Shown piece by piece: positions 19,177 through 26,931 of a stretch of DNA of 64,000 bases. This DNA comes from JAVDCA01 sp035764045 (GTDB lineage: Bacteria; Pseudomonadota; Alphaproteobacteria; Rhizobiales; Xanthobacteraceae), in NCBI GenBank assembly GCA_035764045.1, contig DASTZX010000118.1, positions 1 to 64,000 of the forward strand, in the 5' to 3' direction. The notes under the pieces were generated by a model. The model was not told the origin of the DNA. It ran no database searches and was given only the letters and a program-made list of their open reading frames with translations. The position numbers and the translations under genes are program-made. Within the stretch, counting starts at the first letter, position 1. Every line of letters starts with the position of its first letter.

Positions 19177-19494
19177 GGCCCCGGCGACATGACGCACGCA
19201 AAAGGAGCAACGCTGCTTCGCGAAGTCCCGGCCTTTCGCTCGCAGCTCGGTCCGGAACTCGACTCACCTCACACGGACGAGGCCCGCCCGCTCCCATTGA
19301 TCGGCAGCATCCGCAGCCGGCCCGCCGAGGCGCCCGAGCACTCGGCCGAGCGACGGCGCGATGGCGAGCGAACCGCATCGAGGAGGAGGTTGACCAACCG
19401 CACGAAGAAACGGACGTTGATGCCAAGGGGCGCGAACGCCGTTCCCGAGTATTCACGCTGCGCACGGCCGCGTACCGGACCCCGCGCGCACGGC

Positions 19495-19520
19495 GGAACT
19501 CCGCGGGAGAATTTCGGGTT
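19495..19520 (+). promoter_or_regulatory. EcfG-like promoter upstream of a secreted protein gene
   Basis: GGAAC, 17 bases, then GGTT (one mismatch from CGTT), ending about 38 bases before the start codon at 19559. This is a natural promoter distance. Confidence 0.4.
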
Positions 19521-19558
19521 GGCCCGAAGAGTGTCCCCCAACTTTCTGGAGATTGCCA

Positions 19559-19927
19559 ATGCACAAGACAGCTGCCTTTATGGTCGCTCCCCTGCTCCTG
19601 CTCGCAGGACCCGCGCTGGCGCAAAGCACCAGCCCCAGGACCACCACCCCCAGCAATCAATCTCAGTCGAACACCCCCAGCACTCAATCGCAGGCGAACA
19701 AGTCGTCGCAAGCGAACGAGAAAAGCCCGCAGATGGTTCGGCAACAGGTGCAGAAGAACCTGCAGCAGGCAGGCTTCACCGACATTCAGATCATGCCGAG
19801 CTCATTCCTCGTGCGCGCGAAGGACAAGGATGGCAATCCGGTGATGATGGTCATCAATCCTGATTCCGTGACGGCCATTACGGAGGTTCCGGGTCAGGGC
19901 AACCAGACGACCGGCAAAGGCCAGTGA
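19559..19927 (+). CDS. Small secreted protein of unknown function
   Basis: The 122-residue protein has a signal peptide ending ALA-QST after MHKTAAFMVAPLLLLAGP. A low-complexity Ser/Thr/Gln/Asn segment of about 45 residues follows. Its C-terminal domain contains MVRQQVQKNLQQAGFTDIQ and SSFLVRAKDKDGNPVMMVIN, a layout seen in small periplasmic proteins of Bradyrhizobium. The domain may be related to PepSY-type folds, but that is a guess. The ATG at 19559 with GGAG upstream is preferred to a TTG two codons earlier. It is followed after 16 bases by the SDR gene and may share its transcript. Confidence 0.75.
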   Translation: MHKTAAFMVAPLLLLAGPALAQSTSPRTTTPSNQSQSNTPSTQSQANKSSQANEKSPQMVRQQVQKNLQQAGFTDIQIMPSSFLVRAKDKDGNPVMMVINPDSVTAITEVPGQGNQTTGKGQ

Positions 19928-19943
19928 GTCACGAGCACCCGGC

Positions 19944-21077
19944 ATGGGGACTGACGCGCCGGCTCCGTACGCTGACGGCCACATGGAGGCAGACCGCGTG
20001 CCGGGATTTCGCAACCGCAACGTCGTAGTGACCGGCGCCTCGGCGGGGGTCGGCCGTGCTGTGGCGTTGCGCTTCGCGCGAGCCGGCGCCCGCGTGGGCT
20101 TGATCGCGCGCGACGCCGAAGCGCTCGAGTCGGTCAAGCAGGAGATCGAGCGCCTCGGCGGATCGGCCGTGGCGGTGCCGGCCGACGTCGCGGACGCGGA
20201 TGCGGTGTTTGCCGCGGCGGACGAGATTCGGCGCGCATTCGGACCGATCGACGTGTGGATCAACGACGCCATGGTGACGGTCTTCGCGCTGGCATGGCAG
20301 ATATCCCCCGAGGAATTCCGGCGCGTCACCGAGGTGACCTATCTCGGTTTCGTGCATGGCACGCTGGCCGCGCTGCGCGAGATGCGCCCGCGCGACAGCG
20401 GCACGGTCATCCAGATCGGCTCGGCGCTGGCATATCGCGGCATTCCGCTGCAGTCGGCCTATTGTGGTGCCAAGCACGCCATCCGCGGTTTCACCAATTC
20501 GGTGCGCACCGAGCTGATGCACGAGCGGAGCCGGATCAACATCGGCATCATCGAGCTGCCCGCCGTCAACACGCCGCAGTTCGACTGGGCGCGCGCGCAC
20601 ACGGGGCGGCAACCGCGACCGGTGCCGCCGGTCTTCCAGCCGGAGGTGATCGCCGACGCGGCCTTCCGCATGGCGCAAAGACCGCGGCGCGAAATATGGG
20701 TCGGGTTGAGCACGCTCCAGGTGATCCTCGGCAATTTCCTGTTTCCCTCGCTCCTCGATCGCTACCTCGCGCGTAATATGGTTGCCGCGCAGGAGCGCGC
20801 CGAGGCGACGCAGCCGGGACGCCGAGACAATCTGTTCGAGCCGGTGCACGATTTGCATCGTACGCACGGCAGCTTTGGCCGTGAGGCGCGCCACACGGCC
20901 GTAGCGATGGCGGGGCCCGCGGCGCGGCTCGTTCCCGTCGCGGCCGGCGTGCTCGCCCTGGCCGGAACGGCGCTGCTCGCCTACGGCCTGCGCGGCGCTC
21001 GGGCGAGTGCCAGCCACCGCAGAGCCCCGCGGCAGGCCAGCAGGGTCTCAGGCCCTGACCATTCGGATCGCCTGTGA
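19944..21077 (+). CDS. SDR family oxidoreductase
   Basis: This 377-residue short-chain dehydrogenase/reductase has the cofactor loop VVVTGASAGVGRAVALRFARAG, an Asn-Asp variant in the usual NNAG position (VWINDAMV), and the catalytic YCGAKHAIRGF (YxxxK). It is longer than the usual 250 residues. After the Rossmann domain there is a tail with a hydrophobic segment (LVPVAAGVLALAGTALLAYGL), so it may be membrane-anchored. A second ATG at 19983 is a possible alternative start. The substrate is unknown. It heads a plus-strand run of envelope-type genes (glycosyltransferases and AI-2E permease). Confidence 0.82.
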   Translation: MGTDAPAPYADGHMEADRVPGFRNRNVVVTGASAGVGRAVALRFARAGARVGLIARDAEALESVKQEIERLGGSAVAVPADVADADAVFAAADEIRRAFGPIDVWINDAMVTVFALAWQISPEEFRRVTEVTYLGFVHGTLAALREMRPRDSGTVIQIGSALAYRGIPLQSAYCGAKHAIRGFTNSVRTELMHERSRINIGIIELPAVNTPQFDWARAHTGRQPRPVPPVFQPEVIADAAFRMAQRPRREIWVGLSTLQVILGNFLFPSLLDRYLARNMVAAQERAEATQPGRRDNLFEPVHDLHRTHGSFGREARHTAVAMAGPAARLVPVAAGVLALAGTALLAYGLRGARASASHRRAPRQASRVSGPDHSDRL

Positions 21078-21179
21078 GACGCTGCGCCACCTCCTCCAGC
21101 CATTCCGGTTGTCGACGGGAACTCGGGCATGCGCCGCGCTTTATCGAAGCGCGCGGGCCGGTCGAAGGACGCCTGGACG

Positions 21180-22343
21180 ATGGATATCCTCGCGCTTTCC
21201 TGTTCCCTGATCTGGCTGCTCCTGGTCGCAATGCTTATCATCCGCGCCGCTCGCCAGCGCGGGCAGCTGCCGGTCCTTGCACCGACCGCGTCCTTGGACG
21301 CGCGCGCGCCGACGCTCGCAGTGATCGTTCCGGCGCGGGACGAGGCGGCCAATATCGGCCCGTGCCTGCGCACCTTGCTGGAGCAGGATTACCCCGCCGA
21401 GCGCTGCTCCATTCTGGTCGTCGACGACCAGTCCGTTGATGCAACGCCGAACATCGTCGCCGCGATGAGTCGCGAGGACAAGCGGCTGCGGCTGCTGCGC
21501 AGCCCGCCCCTGCCGGCAGGCTGGACCGGCAAATCACACGCTTGCTGCCTCGGAGCGCGGGCGGTCGCGCCGGGGACCGAATGGTTGTGTTTCATCGATG
21601 CGGACATGAGAGGCACCCCGAGCTTGCTCGCGAGCGCGTTGCAATCGGCCCAGCGCGACGGCATCGATCTCCTCATGCTGGCGCCGCGCCACGTGCTGCG
21701 GAGCTTCGCCGAGCGCCTCGTCATTCCGTGCGGCCTGTTCGTCCTCGCGTTCCTGCAGAACCTCGGCGCCCGTCAGGTGCGTGAAACACATGATGTGATC
21801 GCAACCGGCCAGTTCATGGTCATCCGCACCGACGCCTACGAGACGATCGGCGGCCATGCGGCGGTGCGCGCCGCGATCTCCGAGGACCTCGAGCTCGCGC
21901 GCCGCTGCAAGCGGTCCGATCGCGTCGTCCTCCTGATGGACGGACAAGAGCTGTTGTCGGGCCGCATGTACACGGGTTGGCGCACCCTGTGGCCGGGTTT
22001 TGCCAAGAACCTGGTGGACCTGCTCGGCGGTCCCCTTGCGACTGCCGTGACCGCGACGGCCACTGTGATGCTGGCCTGGGCCGCACTCGCCGTGCCGGCG
22101 CTCGCTGCCGTACGCGCTGCTCAGGATTCGGGAGGCTTGGGCCCGGTGCCGCTCGCACTGGCAATCACCGCATCGGCCGCGCTGTTCGCCCTCCACATCG
22201 CCGGAGCGATCTACTTCCGCATTCCATTTTGGTACGGGCTGCTGTTTCCGATCGGCTATACGGCCGGCGCGCTCATCGCCGCGGACAGCATCCGGCAGCG
22301 CTGGCAGGCGCGCGTGACCTGGAAGGGCCGCGTCTATTCATGA
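21180..22343 (+). CDS. Family 2 glycosyltransferase with membrane segments (HpnB/CrtQ-like)
   Basis: The 387-residue protein has an N-terminal membrane helix (LALSCSLIWLLLVAMLII) and a GT2 domain with LAVIVPARDEAANIGPCL, ILVVDDQSVDAT, CFIDADM and a later acceptor-site region. Two or three C-terminal helices follow. This membrane GT2 layout is shared by HpnB-type and CrtQ-type transferases that glycosylate terpenoid lipids, so a hopanoid or carotenoid-like acceptor is possible but not shown. Its stop overlaps the start of the AI-2E permease (ATGA), so the two are translationally coupled. The start at MDILALSC is the likely one; a longer frame exists. Confidence 0.8.
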   Translation: MDILALSCSLIWLLLVAMLIIRAARQRGQLPVLAPTASLDARAPTLAVIVPARDEAANIGPCLRTLLEQDYPAERCSILVVDDQSVDATPNIVAAMSREDKRLRLLRSPPLPAGWTGKSHACCLGARAVAPGTEWLCFIDADMRGTPSLLASALQSAQRDGIDLLMLAPRHVLRSFAERLVIPCGLFVLAFLQNLGARQVRETHDVIATGQFMVIRTDAYETIGGHAAVRAAISEDLELARRCKRSDRVVLLMDGQELLSGRMYTGWRTLWPGFAKNLVDLLGGPLATAVTATATVMLAWAALAVPALAAVRAAQDSGGLGPVPLALAITASAALFALHIAGAIYFRIPFWYGLLFPIGYTAGALIAADSIRQRWQARVTWKGRVYS

Positions 22344-23422
22344 GCAAGCACGCCGACAAGAGCGAAGTACCATACGGCGAGCCTGAGAATACGCGGCGCC
22401 GAGCGGCCTCGCGCGAACGCGTCCCGATCTTCATTGCGGTCGGCATCGGTTTCGTCATCCTCTATCTCATACAGCCGATCCTGCTGCCGTTCCTGTTCTC
22501 CGGCATTGTGGGCTTCCTGGCGGCGCCGCTTTTGACGTGGTGCGCGCGCCGAACCGGTCTGCCGCGGTGGCTGTTCGCCGCTTTGCTCTTCGTGCTGATC
22601 CTGGCGGCCATTCTCGGCGCCGCATATCTGGTCGTTCCTCGCATGCTCAGCGAGGCCCGGGCGATGCTCCACGACTTCGAGCCGACGCTCGCCTCGATGA
22701 TACGCCAGTTCCTCGGCGAACAATCGCTACAGGTGCTCGGAGAGCAGCTCAATCCAGCCGAATTGGCCCAGAAGATCGTCTCCATCCTGCGCGAACAGCT
22801 GAGCCAGGCCGGAACACTGACCAAGGTGGCGGAGTGGAGTTTCGCGGGAATTTTTGGCTTCTTTCTCACTCTGGTGCTGCTGTTCTATTGCCTTGCCGCC
22901 GGGCCGCGGTTGGGTGCTGGACTTCTCTGGCTCGTGCCGCCGCTGCACCGCGATGCCACCGCGCGCATCTGGGCGCGCCTCGATCCGGTGCTGCGCCGCT
23001 ATTTTCTCGGCGTGCTGGTGGTCGTGATCTATGCGACCGGCGCTGCGTATCTGGGTCTCGGCCTCATTCTCGGCATCCATCACGCCTTGCTGCTCGCCAT
23101 CCTCACCGGCCTGCTCGAGATGATCCCGGTCATCGGCCCGATTAGCTCGGCGGTGATCGCCGGCCTGGTCGCGGTGCGCTATGCGACCGGACTCGACAGT
23201 ATCATTGAGTACGCAATCTACGCGACGGTGCTCCGCCTCTCGATCGACGAACTGTTGGGCCCCGTGGTGCTGGGACGAGCCGCCCACGTGCATCCCGTCA
23301 TGGTCATTTTCTGCTTCCTGGCCGGCGGCATTCTCTTTGGTATTCCCGGGGTGATCATGGCGATTCCCGTGGCTTTGGGATTCAAGCATTCGCTCGCCGT
23401 CCTCTACGACGAGCCCGTTTGA
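22340..23422 (+). CDS. AI-2E family transporter (first copy)
   Basis: The 360-residue polytopic protein has the eight-helix pattern of the AI-2E/UPF0118 family. It shows FIAVGIGFVILYLIQPILLPF at the N-terminus, a soluble middle segment (residues about 95-150) and the family block GLLEMIPVIGPISSAVIAGL. A hydrophobic C-terminal pair follows (ILFGIPGVIMAIPVALGF). Family members have been linked to export or efflux of small molecules; few are biochemically proven. Overlap with the upstream glycosyltransferase by four bases points to a joint role. Confidence 0.88.
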   Translation: MSKHADKSEVPYGEPENTRRRAASRERVPIFIAVGIGFVILYLIQPILLPFLFSGIVGFLAAPLLTWCARRTGLPRWLFAALLFVLILAAILGAAYLVVPRMLSEARAMLHDFEPTLASMIRQFLGEQSLQVLGEQLNPAELAQKIVSILREQLSQAGTLTKVAEWSFAGIFGFFLTLVLLFYCLAAGPRLGAGLLWLVPPLHRDATARIWARLDPVLRRYFLGVLVVVIYATGAAYLGLGLILGIHHALLLAILTGLLEMIPVIGPISSAVIAGLVAVRYATGLDSIIEYAIYATVLRLSIDELLGPVVLGRAAHVHPVMVIFCFLAGGILFGIPGVIMAIPVALGFKHSLAVLYDEPV

Positions 23423-23581
23423 ACACGATCAATCCGACATGAGTCGTAAATCGGACGGCCCGCGCGGCAAACTCGGCGCGAGACCGTACTTCCGCCGCTC
23501 GGTGACGTGACGCGGCGGCAACTTTCCTCTCGTGTCGCCGTTGTATGGCCGAAGGGCGATCCTGCCACACGGGATTCACCG

Positions 23582-24265
23582 ATGACCGCCTTGTTTAATG
23601 CGGGTCGGGACGAAGGACATGTCCGCGCCTGGCTCTCTGAACTGGTTTTCGCATTCGACGGAATTCTCAGGCAGCGTCAACAGGTGTTTGAGTTCACCTC
23701 GGATCCGGCCTGCATTTTTCGCGCGCAGCTCGCTCGCGCCGAGCGTGCCTTCGACTTGGCAGACGGCACGCGGGTACGTCCTGGCGATCGCATGCTCAAT
23801 CTGCATTATTGGAACGAGCAGATTCCGCGCGTGCCGCCGGCGGGCGCGACCATTGGGTGGGCGCGGCAATTCCGTCGTCAGATGGAATTATCGCTCTGCG
23901 AGCTTGGCCGATACTGCGCGCAGACTCCCGAGCTGTTCGACATCGTCGCTATCGCCGCCAATGTCGCCCAGGGCACGCGCGAGCAGCGCGATCAGCTCAC
24001 CAATATCATGCGTCGATTCGGGTTCGCGCCGCCCGTTGCGATCGAGCCCACGCGCTCGGATGCACGGCTGCGGCGGCTGGGCGAGAACGTTCTGATCACG
24101 GTGTTCATCTTGGCGCGCAATCCGATGGTGCTGCGGGCCGATACCCTTTGGCGGGATCGTACCGAGCTGTTCCTGTCGCGAACGGCTCTCGCCGAGCGCT
24201 TCGGCCGGCCCCGGCGATGCGCTGACTCAAGCCCACGAGTTGAGAGTCGATGGCGCACACCTTGA
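23582..24265 (+). CDS. YkoP-like protein of unknown function
   Basis: The 227-residue soluble protein resembles the YkoP-like family. Visible blocks are FDGILRQRQQVFEFTSDPAC, the central LADGTRVRPGDRMLNLHYWN and IPRVPPAGATIGWARQFRR. Members often lie beside glycosyltransferase or deacetylase genes, as this one does. No catalytic motif can be named. The start at MTALFNAGRD is chosen, although the frame is open 25 codons upstream. Its end overlaps the next glycosyltransferase by 16 bases, which suggests co-translation. Confidence 0.65.
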   Translation: MTALFNAGRDEGHVRAWLSELVFAFDGILRQRQQVFEFTSDPACIFRAQLARAERAFDLADGTRVRPGDRMLNLHYWNEQIPRVPPAGATIGWARQFRRQMELSLCELGRYCAQTPELFDIVAIAANVAQGTREQRDQLTNIMRRFGFAPPVAIEPTRSDARLRRLGENVLITVFILARNPMVLRADTLWRDRTELFLSRTALAERFGRPRRCADSSPRVESRWRTP

Positions 24266-25401
24266 AATTTCTCGCCGACGTCAGCATCGCGGGCGCCCTG
24301 GTCGGCTGCGCCTATATGCTCTTTGTCAGCATCGTAGTCTGGCGATTTCAACCGTTCGCACGCAGCCGCTCGGCCGCGTACCCTCCGGTCAGCGTCCTCA
24401 AGCCGCTGCATGGTGCCGAGCCGGATCTCTTCGACCGTCTTGCCTCGCTCTGCGCCCAAGACTACCCGGGCCGTCTCGAGCTGGTCTGCGGGGTGCAGGC
24501 GGCCTCCGATCCGGCGATCGAGGTGGTGCGCCGGTTGCAGGAACGCTTTTCCGACGTGCCCATCATGATCCATGTGGACTCGCGCCAGCACGGCTCCAAT
24601 CGCAAGGTGTCGAACCTGATCAACATGCTGCCGTTCGCGCGGCACGACACGCTGATCATGTGCGACAGCGACATGGAGGTCGGGCCCGACTATGTGGCTG
24701 CCACCGTGGCCACCCTCCAGCAGCCGGGGGTCGGAGCGGTCACCTGCCTGTACCACGGAGTTGCGGGCGAGAGCGTCCCAAGCCGGCTTGCGGCGCTTGC
24801 CATCAACACGCAGTTCTTGCCGCAGGTCGTGGCCGCGCTGCGCTTGCGCCTGGCGCAGCCGTGCCTGGGCGCAACCATCGCGATCCGCCGGCAGGTCCTC
24901 GCTCAGATCGGCGGCCTGCGCGCCTTCGCGGACGTGCTGGCGGAGGATTATGCGATCGGCAAGGCGGTGCGCGAGGCGGGCCTCGAAGTCGCACTCATAC
25001 CGGGATCGCTCGGCCACGCCTGTTTGGACTGCGGAACATCAAGGATGTTGTCGCGCGAGCTGCGCGTCGCACGCACCATCAAGGTGATCGATCCGATCGG
25101 CTATGCGGGCACCGCGATCGCGCATCCGTTCGCCCTCGCTTCGTTCGGCGCCTTGCTGGGCGGGACCGGCGCCGGCGCCGCGCTTCTTGGAGCCCTGGCG
25201 TGTCGAATCGTCTTGTGCCTCGTGGTGCAACGCACCTTTCGGTTGCCGACACAGCCCTATTGGCTCATTCCCCTGCACGACCTCGCGGCGTTCGCGATCT
25301 ACGTCGTCAGTTTTGCCGGAAGCACGGTCACCTGGCAGGGATACAAGTACCGCGTCGCGAATGACGGCACCATGGTCGAGCAGGTGGGCCGCGCCGGATG
25401 A
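24250..25401 (+). CDS. hpnI: HpnI-like glycosyltransferase (GT21, ceramide glucosyltransferase type)
   Basis: The 383-residue membrane glycosyltransferase matches the HpnI pattern; HpnI adds N-acetylglucosamine to bacteriohopanetetrol. It has an N-terminal helix, then VSVLKPLHGAEPDLFDRLAS, the conserved SRQHGSNRKVSNLINM, the DSDM metal site (MCDSDMEVGPDYV) and LAEDYAIGKAVREAGLEV. Two C-terminal helices follow. The neighbours hpnJ and hpnK, usual partners of hpnI, are not in this window, so the lipid acceptor may differ. It is coupled to the YkoP-like gene by a 16-base overlap. Confidence 0.72.
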   Translation: MAHTLKFLADVSIAGALVGCAYMLFVSIVVWRFQPFARSRSAAYPPVSVLKPLHGAEPDLFDRLASLCAQDYPGRLELVCGVQAASDPAIEVVRRLQERFSDVPIMIHVDSRQHGSNRKVSNLINMLPFARHDTLIMCDSDMEVGPDYVAATVATLQQPGVGAVTCLYHGVAGESVPSRLAALAINTQFLPQVVAALRLRLAQPCLGATIAIRRQVLAQIGGLRAFADVLAEDYAIGKAVREAGLEVALIPGSLGHACLDCGTSRMLSRELRVARTIKVIDPIGYAGTAIAHPFALASFGALLGGTGAGAALLGALACRIVLCLVVQRTFRLPTQPYWLIPLHDLAAFAIYVVSFAGSTVTWQGYKYRVANDGTMVEQVGRAG

Positions 25402-25410
25402 CTTGCGACG

Positions 25411-26505
25411 TCAATGGGCGTCCTCTTCGCCCGGCACCGGGGTTTCCTCCCCGAGCGTATCCCGCACGTACAGCTTCTTGACGAGGACGAAGATCAGCAC
25501 CGCGAGCGGGCTCGCCAACGGGATCGCCGCGACGCCGAACAGCGATCCGATGGCGGCGATCCCGAGCAGGATCACGGCGGGCGGAATGAAGACCATGTAG
25601 CGCTGAATGAACGGCATGACGACGTGGCCTTCCGCCTGATGGATCAGCAGGTACGCGACGATCGTCCAGATGACCGCATCGAAGCCCTGCGTCGCGGCGA
25701 CCAGGATGGCGGGGATCGCGGCAATGATCGGCCCCACGTAAGGGATGAACTCGGCGATCCCGGCGATGAGGCCGAGCGCCAGGAACGACGGCAGGCCGAT
25801 CATCCACACCGCCAGCGTCGAAAGCGCGCCGATCATGACCATCTCGATCAACTGACCCAGCAGCCACAGGCGAAGTGACGTGCCCACCGCAACGATGGTC
25901 TCCTCGACCTCGCGGTGGAGACGCGGCGGGAATAGCTGGACCAGCCCGTACAGATACAGATTTGGCTGCGCGGCGAAGAACACGCCGGCCACCACCGCGA
26001 CCAGGAGGGCTCCGATGAGGCCGGCACTGATCTTGAAGACGCTTGGAATCAGGCCGACGAGATTAACCCCTTGCTGGACGTGCCCGAGCAGCATCTTGCC
26101 CAGGTTGGAACTCTGGATCGAATTGACGATGTTGCTTTGACCTGATGCCGCGCGTTGCAGGACGTCCTGGAATTCGACCGCCATGCGGCTGCCGAACAGG
26201 TACGCTGTGCCGGCGACGATGGCGAGGATCACCAGGCCGGAGATCGCCAATGCGAGATGCCGCGGAGCTTTGAGCCAACGCATGAGGGGATCGGCGCCGA
26301 GCTCGAGCAGCGCGCTGATCAGCAGCGCCGCGATCGCAATCAGGATCACGTCGAACAGGTACCAGACGAGGACCGGAACGAGCGCAATCGCAATCGCAAT
26401 GAAGCAGCGTACGACGAACTCCGACCGGCTGAGAGGGGTCCGGAGATCTCGTGATCGGCCATCCGGAGCGACGCCGAGCGGGGCGCGCTGCTCATGCGGG
26501 CCCAT
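25411..26505 (-). CDS. AI-2E family transporter (second copy)
   Basis: The 364-residue polytopic protein is a second AI-2E family member, diverged from the copy at 22340. The family block is LGLIAGIAEFIPYVGPIIAAI, with a hydrophobic N-terminal set (FVVRCFIAIAIALVPVLVW) and IGSLFGVAAIPLASPLAVLI near the end. A short acidic C-terminal tail (EETPVPGEEDAH) is not membrane-bound. It is on the opposite strand and converges with the HpnI-like gene, the two stops being ten bases apart, so it is a separate unit. Confidence 0.87.
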   Translation of the reverse strand: MGPHEQRAPLGVAPDGRSRDLRTPLSRSEFVVRCFIAIAIALVPVLVWYLFDVILIAIAALLISALLELGADPLMRWLKAPRHLALAISGLVILAIVAGTAYLFGSRMAVEFQDVLQRAASGQSNIVNSIQSSNLGKMLLGHVQQGVNLVGLIPSVFKISAGLIGALLVAVVAGVFFAAQPNLYLYGLVQLFPPRLHREVEETIVAVGTSLRLWLLGQLIEMVMIGALSTLAVWMIGLPSFLALGLIAGIAEFIPYVGPIIAAIPAILVAATQGFDAVIWTIVAYLLIHQAEGHVVMPFIQRYMVFIPPAVILLGIAAIGSLFGVAAIPLASPLAVLIFVLVKKLYVRDTLGEETPVPGEEDAH

Positions 26506-26654
26506 GAGGTTATCGCAGGCGAGTTCGAGGCATTTTCACGCCAAACAAACGAACGTCAACGGCGTTCCTTCGAGCCGCGCGGGCGTACCCGCCGAAATGC
26601 TGCGATCGACCCGGGGGGACCGTACGATCGCGGCCGTGACAAGTGGCACACCGC

Positions 26655-26679
26655 CGAACCAGTCGTTCAATGCATCGTT
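26655..26679 (+). promoter_or_regulatory. EcfG-like promoter upstream of the 66-residue secreted protein
   Basis: CGAAC, 16 bases, CGTT: one mismatch from GGAAC-N16-CGTT, ending 35 bases before the start codon at 26715. Spacing and position fit a promoter. Confidence 0.4.
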
Positions 26680-26714
26680 ATTCCGTGGGTGGAGTGAGCA
26701 TACAGGAGGAATTC

Positions 26715-26915
26715 ATGCGTGCCTTATTGATGGCGAGCGCCTTGTCCGCTCTGCTGTTCGCGCCAGTCGGAGCCTACGCGGCGGGCGCAGGTCAGCAGTC
26801 GACGGGCGCTCAGTCCGATTTGCGACAAAACGTCAAGGCGAAACACTCGACCTACAAGCGTCATCAAATCATTCGGTCGGAGCTCAATAAGAACAAGCCG
26901 GATGTCCGCCGCTGA
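26715..26915 (+). CDS. Very small secreted protein of unknown function
   Basis: The 66-residue product begins with a signal peptide (MRALLMASALSALLFAPVG, cleavage near AYA-AGA). It leaves a mature, basic, Lys/Arg/Gln-rich peptide of about 43 residues (QNVKAKHSTYKRHQIIRSEL). A near-perfect AGGAGG ribosome site lies six bases before the ATG, which decides the start over a longer frame. The stop is 16 bases from the murD stop on the other strand, so this gene marks the murD-side edge of the insertion. It is not related by eye to the other small secreted protein at 19559. Confidence 0.75.
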   Translation: MRALLMASALSALLFAPVGAYAAGAGQQSTGAQSDLRQNVKAKHSTYKRHQIIRSELNKNKPDVRR

Positions 26916-26931
26916 TTCCCTGCCCTGGCCG

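Larger units (their letters stand above)
19004..19558. other. Divergent intergenic region with EcfG-like motifs
   Basis: This is 555 bases between a minus-strand membrane protein gene and a plus-strand secreted protein gene. Frames through it (for example 19189 onward on plus, 19269-19559 on minus) are Arg-rich with no family resemblance and are taken as non-coding. It holds two EcfG-like motifs, one facing each gene, which are annotated separately. Confidence 0.6.

Noticed and set aside
19189..19863. Plus-strand frame of 224 codons before and across the secreted protein gene
   Set aside because: Arg-rich with no family resemblance, and it overlaps the better-supported gene at 19559 in another frame.
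12488..26931. Integrative element or prophage as the cause of the dcw split
   Set aside because: No integrase, transposase, tRNA gene, phage gene or flanking direct repeat was seen, so a mobile element call is not supported.
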